NCBI RefSeq assembly: GCF_900141875.1
Contig: NZ_FQZE01000023.1
Coordinates: forward strand, 24,045-88,044
Source: Tangfeifania diversioriginum
GTDB lineage: Bacteria > Bacteroidota > Bacteroidia > Bacteroidales > Prolixibacteraceae
Direction: 5' to 3'
Length of the DNA: 64,000 nt
Positions 54,959 through 63,003 of the stretch are shown in pieces. The stretch's first letter is position 1; the number at the start of each line of letters is the position of its first letter. Below the pieces are notes generated by a model that was not told the DNA's origin, ran no database searches, and saw only the letters and a program-made list of their open reading frames with translations. Position numbers and translations under genes: made by a program.

Positions 54959-56005
54959 ATGGAGATACACAAAAAATACATGCACCGCTGCCTGGAGCTG
55001 GCAGAACTGGGAGCCGGAAGCGTGGCACCCAATCCGATGGTGGGCAGCGCGATTGTTCACAATGGTAAAATAATAGGGGAAGGTTTTCACCGGCAGTATG
55101 GTGGCCCCCATGCCGAGGTAAATGCCATTAATTCTGTTTCCGACGACAAGCGGCTTAAAACCAGCACCCTTTACGTCAACCTTGAGCCGTGTGCGCACCA
55201 CGGACTGACTCCTCCCTGCTCCGATTTGATAATAAGAAAACAAATTCCGAGGGTGGTAATCGGAACTATTGACCCATTTTCGGAAGTGGCCGGCAAAGGC
55301 ATTGAGAAAATGAAAAAAGCAGGCATAGATGTGACAATGGCCGTTCTCGAAAAGGAGTGCCGGGATTTGAACAAGCGATTTTTCTGCTTTCATGAAAAGA
55401 AACGGCCGTATGTAATTTTAAAATGGGCCCAAACGCTCGATGGGTTTATTGACGTGGACCGCACTCCTGAAAACTTTGGTTCCCCCACCTGGATTACCGG
55501 CGGGCTGGCACTGCGGCTGGTTCATAAAATCCGTTCGCAGGAAGATGCAATAATTGTCGGCACAAATACGGCAGAAAAAGACAACCCCTCGCTTACAGTT
55601 CGTCACTGGCCCGGCAGAAATCCACTTCGGGTTGTTCTCGACCGCAATTTGAGGTTGCCGCCGTCGCACAATCTTTTTAACGGCAAACACAAAACACTTG
55701 TTTTCAACTCAATAAAAACCGAAGATGATAGTGCTGTCTCTTTTGTTAAAATTGATTTCGGGAGCAACAGCATTAATCAAATTTTAGGGGAATTGTACAA
55801 CCGCAAAATCCAGTCGGTTATTGTTGAAGGGGGCCGCCAGTTGATTGAAAGTTTTTTTCAAACCGGCCAATGGGATGAATCGCATGTTTTTATTGGCAAC
55901 AAATTTTTTTACCGGGGAGTTTCAGCACCTGGGATCAGGGGAAAACTAATTGCTGAGGAAATTCTGCAAACCGACTGGCTGAAAGTTTTCCGAAATCAAC
56001 CTTAA
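54959..56005 (+). CDS. ribD: Bifunctional riboflavin deaminase/reductase
   Basis: RibD catalyses the second and third steps of riboflavin synthesis. The 348-residue protein has the deaminase zinc site His51-Ala-Glu with Cys78 and Cys87 (EPCAHHGLTPPC), then the reductase domain (VILKWAQTLDGFID, VIVEGGRQLIESF). ATG 54959 starts at the conserved MEIHKKYMHRCLELA. ribF lies 2 kb upstream but is not in the same operon. The stop overlaps the convergent lipoprotein gene by four bases (TTAA). Confidence 0.95.
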   Translation: MEIHKKYMHRCLELAELGAGSVAPNPMVGSAIVHNGKIIGEGFHRQYGGPHAEVNAINSVSDDKRLKTSTLYVNLEPCAHHGLTPPCSDLIIRKQIPRVVIGTIDPFSEVAGKGIEKMKKAGIDVTMAVLEKECRDLNKRFFCFHEKKRPYVILKWAQTLDGFIDVDRTPENFGSPTWITGGLALRLVHKIRSQEDAIIVGTNTAEKDNPSLTVRHWPGRNPLRVVLDRNLRLPPSHNLFNGKHKTLVFNSIKTEDDSAVSFVKIDFGSNSINQILGELYNRKIQSVIVEGGRQLIESFFQTGQWDESHVFIGNKFFYRGVSAPGIRGKLIAEEILQTDWLKVFRNQP

Positions 56006-56445
56006 AACGCAATACTACGCGGTCCGCCAGGCATAATCTCAATTTTTAAAACCCGTTCAACATATTGAAAATAGTAAAACAGCTCGTGGTTCAGTTCAAA
56101 GCCGTAATCGATGGTTGGGTCGTACCCCACAATGGGTTCAAAAAACCAGCTTTTTTGAGGTTGGCTGGCATTATGGTTCCAGGCATTTACATACCTTTCA
56201 TTCCAGTTCTCGTAATATTCCTGCGAGCGGTATTGCGACGGGTTATTGTGCAACTGATACCAGGTTTCAAATTTTGAATCAAAAGTTTCCATTTCATATT
56301 CAACTGAATCCTCGGCCATTATTTCAACCCCGTTATTATTATCAGTTTTCACAGCATTTTTTTGCGATGCACAGGCGGCAAAAATCAAAACCAACCCTGT
56401 AAAAAAAATGAATTTTCTCACTATTTTTAATTTTTCTGTTTTCAT
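56002..56445 (-). CDS. DUF6146-like lipoprotein
   Basis: The 147-residue product has a lipobox (VLIFAACASQK; Cys25) and a compact conserved C-terminal part, QYRSQEYYENWNERYVNAWN then GYDPTIDYGFELNHELFYYFQYVERVL. This matches a small Bacteroidota-restricted lipoprotein family that I associate with DUF6146. The role is unknown. It converges with ribD. The region after the cysteine is acidic and low in structure. Confidence 0.75.
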   Translation of the reverse strand: MKTEKLKIVRKFIFFTGLVLIFAACASQKNAVKTDNNNGVEIMAEDSVEYEMETFDSKFETWYQLHNNPSQYRSQEYYENWNERYVNAWNHNASQPQKSWFFEPIVGYDPTIDYGFELNHELFYYFQYVERVLKIEIMPGGPRSIAF

Positions 56446-56575
56446 TATTCTTGCTGTTATGTTTTACTGATAATTTTTACGAATTTTATGCCAAAATTGT
56501 TTTCCCGCGATAATTTGAATAATCCGGACAAAACAAAAATATTGAATTAAATATAAATTACTGAAAAAAGTTTAA

Positions 56576-58027
56576 ATGAATCCCGTACTGGATTTTTGGT
56601 CTTCCTTTTCATTAATTTTTTTGGTTACCGCCATCCCGGTTGCCATAATGATTGTTTTAGAAAAAAGGTCGCCGTATAAAACAGCTGCCTGGATCCTTCT
56701 GCTCGTCCTTTTGCCTGTTTTCGGAGTCGTCTTTTATCTTTTCTTTGGTCAGGAATACCGCAAACGCAAGCTTTATTCAAGAAAAGGAATTAAGAGCCTG
56801 GGACAATACCGGAAGCTATCGGTGAGACAGCTTCGCCAGTTCGAACAGGCTTTCTCAAACCTCGACAAAAAAATTCTTGAAAAAGAGAACATTATCCGCC
56901 TGTTACTCAATAATTCCGATGCATTGCTTACAACCGGAAACAAACTAAAAATACTGGTGAATGCCGACCAGACTTTTAAAGCTGTTTTTTCGGCCATTAA
57001 AAATGCACGGCATCACATTCACCTGGAATATTACATTTTTGCCGACGATAAAATTGGTAACCAGTTGAAAGATCTCCTCATCGAAAAAAGCCTTGAAGGT
57101 GTGGAAGTGCGGGTTATAATTGACGATGTGGGGAGTTGGGGGCTCAGTGATAAATTCATCCGGGAAATGAAAAACAGCGGCATCCGCGTGCAACCGTTTA
57201 TGGAAGTGCGTTTCCCCCGGCTTACTTCGCGGGTAAATTTCCGCAACCACCGGAAAATAATTGTAGTTGACGGCATTACAGGATTTACCGGAGGACTGAA
57301 TATTGCCGACAGATATTTTGAAGGTGTTAAAGGAATTGGCCCATGGTACGACATTCACCTCCAGGTGGAGGGAGATGCGGCCACCTGCCTTCAGGTTGTT
57401 TTTACGGCCGACTGGTATTTTGTAATGCGTGAAAATTTAACAGGAAGAAACTATTTCCCGCCACTCAAAGAATCCAAAGGCGTTCCGGTACAAATTTCGG
57501 CCAGCGGTCCCGATTCCGACTGGGAAAGCATTGGCCAGGCAATTTTTGCGGCTATTGCCAATGCAAAAAAAAGAGTTTACCTAACTACACCTTACCTGAT
57601 GCCCCCGATGCAAATTGTATCGGCACTTAAAACGGCTTCGTTAAGCAATGTAGATGTCCGTATTATAATACCGGAGAAGTCAGATGCCAGAATTCCAAAA
57701 TGGTGCTCATTTTCATACGTTGAAGAGCTGCTCGAAGCCGGCATAAAAGTTTATTTTTTCCAAAACGGGTTCATTCACAGCAAATATGTTATTGTGGATG
57801 ACGTTTTTTCAACCGTTGGCACCACCAATCTCGATTTCCGCAGTATTGAAACCAATTTTGAGGTAAATGCTTTTATTTACGACGAAGATTTTACCGCGAA
57901 ACTGGTGCGCATTTTCAAAAAAGATATTCAAAACAGCCGCGAAATAAAACTGAAAGAATGGAGTCAGCGCCGCTGGCATTTTAAATTAAAAGAATCGCTG
58001 GCACACACAGTAAGCCCAATGCTGTAA
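56576..58027 (+). CDS. cls: Cardiolipin synthase
   Basis: The 483-residue enzyme condenses phosphatidylglycerol to cardiolipin. It has two N-terminal membrane segments (~10-28 and ~37-57), then two phospholipase D motifs: NHRKIIVVDG with His225 and IHSKYVIVDD with His401, each with the following lysine and aspartate. The order and length match bacterial ClsA-type enzymes. It is monocistronic; a hairpin with T run lies 140 bases downstream after a possible small RNA. Confidence 0.94.
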   Translation: MNPVLDFWSSFSLIFLVTAIPVAIMIVLEKRSPYKTAAWILLLVLLPVFGVVFYLFFGQEYRKRKLYSRKGIKSLGQYRKLSVRQLRQFEQAFSNLDKKILEKENIIRLLLNNSDALLTTGNKLKILVNADQTFKAVFSAIKNARHHIHLEYYIFADDKIGNQLKDLLIEKSLEGVEVRVIIDDVGSWGLSDKFIREMKNSGIRVQPFMEVRFPRLTSRVNFRNHRKIIVVDGITGFTGGLNIADRYFEGVKGIGPWYDIHLQVEGDAATCLQVVFTADWYFVMRENLTGRNYFPPLKESKGVPVQISASGPDSDWESIGQAIFAAIANAKKRVYLTTPYLMPPMQIVSALKTASLSNVDVRIIIPEKSDARIPKWCSFSYVEELLEAGIKVYFFQNGFIHSKYVIVDDVFSTVGTTNLDFRSIETNFEVNAFIYDEDFTAKLVRIFKKDIQNSREIKLKEWSQRRWHFKLKESLAHTVSPML

Positions 58028-58079
58028 CAATTTTATCGTAATTATTTTTCCACCAGGCTGTATTTCCATTCATAAAAAG

Positions 58080-58198
58080 TTTGAAAAATGGTAAAGCTTT
58101 CGTATCTTCACCTCATCTATTTATAGATGACCCATATTTTTTTATCTTCCCGATGAAAAAATAGCCCCGGCCAGTCCTTTGCCGGGGTTTATTTTTTA
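58080..58198 (+). ncRNA. Candidate small RNA with own promoter and terminator
   Basis: TTTG at 58080-58083 is followed after 19 bases by TATCTTCA (58103-58110), two mismatches from the -7 consensus. Downstream are a palindromic hairpin (TCATCTA/TAGATGA, 58113-58130), an A/T hairpin, and a Rho-independent terminator (CCCCGG 58165-58170, CCGGGG 58182-58187, then TTTATTTTTT). The transcript would be about 80 bases, from near 58117. The terminator could instead simply end cls. Confidence 0.4.
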
Positions 58199-58285
58199 TC
58201 ACATTTCAACTTCAAAAAAATTCAATCTCAAAATTGAATAAAATATATATTTTTGCGGCATTTATAAATCTAACCATCTTTAAAA

Positions 58286-58969
58286 ATGAGAAAAATTTTA
58301 CTTGTTTTCGTCTTTGCCGCAACGGCATTTTTAACAACAAACGCACAAAACATTCAGTTACATTACGATTTAGGAGAAGGTCGGAAGTTTTTCACATCAA
58401 CGGTTGAAATGTTCAGGCCCGACAGTTGGGGAAGCACCTTCTTCTTTATCGACATGGACTACAGCGCCGACACACGCGGCATTGACAACGGCATTTCGCT
58501 GGCTTACTGGGAAATTGCCCGCGCCTTTAAATGGAATGAAACCCAAAAAATTATGCCAAGGGTTGAATACAATGGAGGAGTTATGGCTCTTAGTGCAGAT
58601 AATTTTATTCCCATTGAAAATGTTTACATTGCAGGTTTGGAACGCACCTGGGCATCAGCCGATTTCTCTAAAATTTTTACACTGCAAACCAACTACAAAT
58701 ACATTCAGGGAAAAGAAAAGGCATCGTTTCAGTTAACCGGGGTTTGGACCATTCAGATGCTGGAGAACAAACTAACATTCACCGGTTTTGCCGATTTCTG
58801 GAAAGAAGAGATGTTTTGGGGGACCGATTTCCGGTTTCTGTCGGAACCACAACTCTGGTACAATTTTAACAAAAACTTCTCACTGGGAACTGAAATTGAA
58901 TTAAGCAGTAACTTTGGCAAGAAAGGATTCGATATCATGCCGACCATAGGAGCGAAAGTCACCTTCTAA
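58286..58969 (+). CDS. Tsx-like outer-membrane channel (DUF5020-like)
   Basis: The 227-residue product has a signal peptide (FVFAATAFLTTNAQ) and alternating hydrophobic strands ending in a terminal phenylalanine (IGAKVTF), as in outer-membrane beta barrels. The sequence FFFIDMDYSADTRGIDNGISLAYWEIARAF and later strands resemble the nucleoside channel Tsx/DUF5020 type. It is 11 bases upstream of a purine permease gene, so it probably brings nucleosides or nucleobases across the outer membrane for that permease. A TATTTTTG -7 element is at 58248-58255. Confidence 0.8.
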   Translation: MRKILLVFVFAATAFLTTNAQNIQLHYDLGEGRKFFTSTVEMFRPDSWGSTFFFIDMDYSADTRGIDNGISLAYWEIARAFKWNETQKIMPRVEYNGGVMALSADNFIPIENVYIAGLERTWASADFSKIFTLQTNYKYIQGKEKASFQLTGVWTIQMLENKLTFTGFADFWKEEMFWGTDFRFLSEPQLWYNFNKNFSLGTEIELSSNFGKKGFDIMPTIGAKVTF

Positions 58970-58980
58970 AATAAAATATT

Positions 58981-60273
58981 ATGCTGAACCGGTTTTTCAA
59001 ATTAAAAGAGAATCACACCTCCGTAAGAACAGAAATCCTGGCGGGAATAACCACGTTCATGACCATGGCCTACATTTTGGCGGTAAACCCCGACATTTTG
59101 AGCGCCACAGGAATGGACAAAAACGCACTGTTTACCGCCACGGCCCTTTCGGCGCTGGTGGCTACACTTTTTATGGCGCTGGTGGCCAAACTGCCGTTTG
59201 CCCTGGCACCCGGAATGGGACTCAATGCTTTTTTTGCATTTACCGTAGTTCTGGGAATGGGCTACAGCTGGGAATTTGCGCTCACCGCCGTTTTTATCGA
59301 AGGTATTATTTTCCTCATTCTAACGGCTTTCAATATCCGCGAGTTAATCGTGAATGCCATCCCGCTGTCGCTGAAACATGCGGTTTCGGCAGGTATTGGA
59401 TTATTCATCGCATTTATAGGCCTGCAAAACGCCGGAGTTGTTATTAGCAACGATGCCACTTTGGTGGGGCTGGGTGATATGGGGTCGCCGGCAGTACTTG
59501 TGGCACTTGGCGGGATTGTACTCACAGCCGTTTTACTGGCACTGAAAGTAAAAGGTGCGCTGCTGATTGGAATTTTTGTGGCAACTATTGCCGGGCTCCC
59601 ATTTGACGTTACCCACATGCCCGAAGGAAACCTGGTGGATGCGCCACCGTCGCTCTCCCCGATTTTCTTCAAATTCGATTTTTCGCAGCTTTTTACCATG
59701 GACATGCTGATTGTGCTGTTCACCTTCCTTTTTGTAGATATGTTTGACACAGTGGGCACACTGGTTGGTGTTTCCGATAAAGCCGGAATGCTTACTAAAG
59801 ACGGAAAAGTGCCACGTGCCAAACAGGCGCTTTTTGCCGATTCAATAGGGACAACTCTGGGCGCAATCTTCGGAACCAGCACCGTTACCACTTATGTTGA
59901 AAGCGCATCGGGAGTAGCCGAAGGCGGAAGAACAGGACTAACTTCGCTTACCACAGCAGGATTATTTTTGGTAGCCTTGTTTTTTGCACCACTGTTTACC
60001 ATGGTACCACCTGCAGCCACTGCAGCAGCTCTTGTGCTGGTTGGCTTTTTCATGATGTCGCCCATCCTGAAAATTAATTTCGACGACTACACCGAAGCCA
60101 TCCCGGCATTCATAACCATTTTGGTTATGCCGCTCACATACAGCATTGCCGAAGGTATTGTGTTTGGGATGCTTTCGTATGTTTTCCTGAAATTGCTAAC
60201 CGGAAAAGTGAAAGACATTTCAGTGGTCATGATTGTTCTGGCCATACTTTTTATATTGAAATTCTTTATCTAA
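58981..60273 (+). CDS. AzgA-type purine nucleobase permease
   Basis: The 430-residue membrane protein has about twelve to thirteen hydrophobic segments and the NCS2/AzgA marks TFMTMAYILAVNPDIL near the start, GMGLNAFFAF, LFVDMFDTVGTLVGVSDKAG and GTSTVTTYVESASGVAEGGRTGL. Members import adenine, guanine or hypoxanthine with protons. It forms an operon with the Tsx-like channel, and a strong terminator follows. The exact purine cannot be read. Confidence 0.93.
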   Translation: MLNRFFKLKENHTSVRTEILAGITTFMTMAYILAVNPDILSATGMDKNALFTATALSALVATLFMALVAKLPFALAPGMGLNAFFAFTVVLGMGYSWEFALTAVFIEGIIFLILTAFNIRELIVNAIPLSLKHAVSAGIGLFIAFIGLQNAGVVISNDATLVGLGDMGSPAVLVALGGIVLTAVLLALKVKGALLIGIFVATIAGLPFDVTHMPEGNLVDAPPSLSPIFFKFDFSQLFTMDMLIVLFTFLFVDMFDTVGTLVGVSDKAGMLTKDGKVPRAKQALFADSIGTTLGAIFGTSTVTTYVESASGVAEGGRTGLTSLTTAGLFLVALFFAPLFTMVPPAATAAALVLVGFFMMSPILKINFDDYTEAIPAFITILVMPLTYSIAEGIVFGMLSYVFLKLLTGKVKDISVVMIVLAILFILKFFI

Positions 60274-60281
60274 AAGCATAA

Positions 60282-60320
60282 AAAACAAGTTCGGTAACGT
60301 ATTTGCTGAACTTGTTTTTT
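60282..60320 (+). terminator. Terminator after the purine permease
   Basis: AAAACAAGTTC (60282-60292) pairs with GAACTTGTTTT (60308-60318) and a T run follows. A TATTTTTG -7 element for the tRNA comes next at 60322-60329. Confidence 0.85.
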
Positions 60321-60341
60321 CTATTTTTGCAATGTTGACTT

Positions 60342-60416
60342 GGGTTGTTAGCTCAGTTGGTTTAGAGCATTACCTTGACAGGGTAGGGGTCACTGGTTCG
60401 AATCCAGTACAACCCA
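60342..60416 (+). tRNA. tRNA-Val (anticodon GAC)
   Basis: The acceptor stem pairs GGGTTGT with ACAACCC, the anticodon loop TTGACAG presents GAC, and the T arm is ACTGG-TTCGAAT-CCAGT. No CCA is encoded. The promoter element TATTTTTG lies 13 bases upstream. Confidence 0.95.
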
Positions 60417-60440
60417 CAAAAACTTAAGTTTTTAAATCCG

Positions 60441-60500
60441 AAGTAAGGGTCGCTGGTTCCCGCATTGCGATCCCTTCGGGGGAATCCAGTACAACCCACA
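60441..60500 (+). pseudogene. Broken 3' copy of tRNA-Val with hairpin insert in the T loop
   Basis: From about 60441 the sequence repeats the 3' end of the tRNA-Val gene 24 bases earlier (GTAAGGGTCGCTGGTTC, then AATCCAGTACAACCCACA), but the T loop TTCGAAT is split by about 22 bases, CCGCATTGCGATCCCTTCGGGG. The insert lengthens the T stem: GGTTCCC faces GGGAATCC. Two point changes separate the copies. The 5' half is absent. Confidence 0.85.
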
Positions 60501-60506
60501 AGATTT

Positions 60507-60525
60507 GAGTCGGATTTTCCGGCTC
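60507..60525. terminator. Short hairpin between tRNA-Val fragment and dipeptidase
   Basis: GAGTCGG pairs with CCGGCTC (one wobble) around ATTTT, with TTTTATTTT on the plus side. It can act as a bidirectional end between convergent units. Confidence 0.5.
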
Positions 60526-60528
60526 ATT

Positions 60529-61749
60529 TTATTTTGCTGCCAACTCCTCCACTTCCCGGAACACTCTGAAAAAGTTGCCGCCCCACACTTTACGGATTTC
60601 ATCTTCGGTGTAGCCGCGCCGGAGCATTTCGCGGGTGATGTTGGGCATCTGGCTCACATCTTCGCAGTCGGCCAGCCCGCCGCCACCGTCAAAGTCGCTG
60701 CCAATACCCACGTAGTCGATTCCCACCAGGTTTTTCACGTGGTCGATATGATCGACCAAATCGGCTACCGTGGGCAGTTCTTTCGGGTATTTTTCCTGCG
60801 TTTTGCGCCACAAATCACGGAACGCTTCTTTCTTTTCATCACTCATCGACTCGAATTCGTCGTTATAAATTTTCCGGAGGTACTGCATTTTTTGGTAATG
60901 CACTGTGGTTGTATCGGGGTCTTTCACATAATCGTCGAGCAGGCAAATCTGAATCACACCGCCGTTTTTTGCCAACGCTTTAATCATGTCGAGGGTCATG
61001 TTGCGCGGATGTTTGGCAATGGCGCGCACGCTCGAATGGGAAGCGATAACGGGTGCGTCGCTCAATTGAATTACATCATAAAACGATTTGTCGGAAATGT
61101 GCGAAACGTCAATCATCATTCCCAGACGGTTCATCTCCTTCACCACTTCTTCACCAAAATCGCTCAATCCGTTGTGTTCCGGGCCGTCACGGTCGGTTGA
61201 AGAATCGCAAATATCGTTATTGGAAGAGTGCGACAACGTAATGTAGCGCACCCCGCGATCGTAAAATTCTTTCACCCGCGAAAGGTCTTTGCCCAGCGGA
61301 AATCCGTTTTCCATGCCAATGTAAATGGCCCGTTTGCCGGCGGCTTCAATCCGGTCCGCATCAGCCGAAGAAAAAGCAACCTCTGTCATTTCATCGTACT
61401 GATTGCAAACTTCATAAGTGGCGTCAATCATATCGTTCGCCCTTTTATATGCAGCCTCTGTGTTTTCCGGAGTCCGTTCGCGTTGCCCGGTAAACGCTGC
61501 AAAAAATATGGCATCCAGCCCGCCCTCTTTCATGCGCACAAAATCTACACGGCTTCGGGGTGCCTCGTTGCGTTCACCAATATCAAATCCGTCGTTCAGC
61601 AGTGCCATTGGCGTATCCACGTGGGTATCTACAGTTAAAACTTTATCATGAATTTCGGCCACTTGTTTTTCAGAAACCGGATTACCATCGGGGGAAGCTA
61701 TCGAAAAAAGAGTGCTGGTTATCAGCAATAACAGACCTTTTGTAAACAT
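60529..61749 (-). CDS. Membrane dipeptidase (peptidase M19)
   Basis: The 406-residue exported protein has a signal (FTKGLLLLITSTLFSIAS) and the renal-dipeptidase zinc motifs: TVDTHVDTP, GMENGFPLG with the bridging glutamate, LSHSSNN, DVSHIS and ASHSSVRAI. It hydrolyses dipeptides, including D-amino-acid-containing ones, in the periplasm. ATG 61749 is preferred to an upstream in-frame ATG at 61791. The C-terminal part ends with the family GIGSDFDGGGG and WGGNFFRVF. Confidence 0.93.
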   Translation of the reverse strand: MFTKGLLLLITSTLFSIASPDGNPVSEKQVAEIHDKVLTVDTHVDTPMALLNDGFDIGERNEAPRSRVDFVRMKEGGLDAIFFAAFTGQRERTPENTEAAYKRANDMIDATYEVCNQYDEMTEVAFSSADADRIEAAGKRAIYIGMENGFPLGKDLSRVKEFYDRGVRYITLSHSSNNDICDSSTDRDGPEHNGLSDFGEEVVKEMNRLGMMIDVSHISDKSFYDVIQLSDAPVIASHSSVRAIAKHPRNMTLDMIKALAKNGGVIQICLLDDYVKDPDTTTVHYQKMQYLRKIYNDEFESMSDEKKEAFRDLWRKTQEKYPKELPTVADLVDHIDHVKNLVGIDYVGIGSDFDGGGGLADCEDVSQMPNITREMLRRGYTEDEIRKVWGGNFFRVFREVEELAAK

Positions 61750-61884
61750 TTGTAAGAAATTAATTAAAAGTAGAAAGTGCAATAATAACAAAAAGGATGG
61801 TATTTTATGAACCCAAATCCTATTCTTTTGTCTTTATAGCTCAACAACAACGCCTAATTCCTGTCATTTTATATTTTTGGGTGC

Positions 61885-62973
61885 ATGAATTTTCAAAAAA
61901 CAAAATACAATTTTCCGTGGTGGCTGGTTTTGCCGGTGCTGGCTGTTTTTACATTTGTACTAACCGAACTAGCAGCACGCCACCCTGCCATAGTTGAAAC
62001 CATTTACACACAGAAAGTTTATCCGGTTATTGCCTCCACCTTTTCTGCAATTAGCAGCCTGATTTCTTTTTCACTTGACGACCTGTTTTACAGCTTTTTA
62101 ATCGTATTATTTACTCTTCTGGTCACCCTCTTAATTTTCAAAAAGATAACATGGAAATCCGCAGGGAAAATTGTGTTGAATACACTGGCCGCTGTGTACA
62201 TCAGTTTTTATTTTTTGTGGGGTTTTAATTATTTCAGAAGCGATGTAACCCAACGTTTGAAAATTTCAGAACAAGATGCCGATTCCGAACAATTCCTGGC
62301 TGTTTTCACCCACCTCACAACTCAGTTAAATGATTCACACACGAGATTTGACAACTTAAAAATAGAAACTGTTGATTCGCTGGTTGAAGCTTCGTACCGG
62401 GAACTTTCGCCAATGCTGAATATTCCCTACCCTGCCGGAAAAAGAAGGGCAAAAAGCATCACCTTCAGCCGTTTTTTTGCTGGCGCGGGTATTTCGGGGT
62501 ATTACGGGCCGTTTTTCAACGAAATCCATATCAACAAACACCTTTTGCCGGTGGAATACCCGTTCATTCTGGCCCACGAAAAAGCGCACCAGTTTGGTGT
62601 TACCAGCGAAGCCGAGGCCAGTTTTTACGCGTGGCTGGTTTGCACGAACAGTTCGTCGAAACACCTGAGGTATTCGGCTAATCTTTATGTGTTCAGACAT
62701 TTTCTGTATCATGGCAGGCACCTCGAACAGCTTTCGGAAATAACATCGGAACTGGACGACCGAGTTAAAGCAGATTTTCAAAAAATACGTGAACACTGGA
62801 TGGAGCTGCGGAATGAAAAAATTGACCATGCGGCATCAAAGATGAACGATGCCTACCTGAAAACCAACAAAGTGGAGAAGGGAATTGAAGATTATCACGG
62901 CGTTGTAAAGCATGTGATGGATCTTTCGCTCGATTCGGCATTTCAAAGAAAATGGAATTTGAATTCAGAGTAA
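61885..62973 (+). CDS. DUF3810-family membrane metalloprotease-like protein
   Basis: The 362-residue protein has three N-terminal membrane segments (~12-30, ~48-85, ~97-113) and then a soluble domain with HEKAH at residues 231-235, a HExxH zinc motif, and Glu242/Glu244 downstream as possible third ligands (TSEAEASF). This is the DUF3810 family, predicted zinc peptidases without known substrate. A PAGKRRAKSITFSRFFAGAGISGYYGPF segment before the motif is strongly family-like. The protein likely works at the inner membrane. Confidence 0.85.
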   Translation: MNFQKTKYNFPWWLVLPVLAVFTFVLTELAARHPAIVETIYTQKVYPVIASTFSAISSLISFSLDDLFYSFLIVLFTLLVTLLIFKKITWKSAGKIVLNTLAAVYISFYFLWGFNYFRSDVTQRLKISEQDADSEQFLAVFTHLTTQLNDSHTRFDNLKIETVDSLVEASYRELSPMLNIPYPAGKRRAKSITFSRFFAGAGISGYYGPFFNEIHINKHLLPVEYPFILAHEKAHQFGVTSEAEASFYAWLVCTNSSSKHLRYSANLYVFRHFLYHGRHLEQLSEITSELDDRVKADFQKIREHWMELRNEKIDHAASKMNDAYLKTNKVEKGIEDYHGVVKHVMDLSLDSAFQRKWNLNSE

Positions 62974-63003
62974 AAAAACTTTACCTTTACTAAAACCACA
63001 AAT

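Noticed and set aside
54917..55393. 160-codon upstream extension of prmC
   Set aside because: It is antisense to the conserved ribD deaminase domain, and the PrmC N terminus fits ATG 54916.
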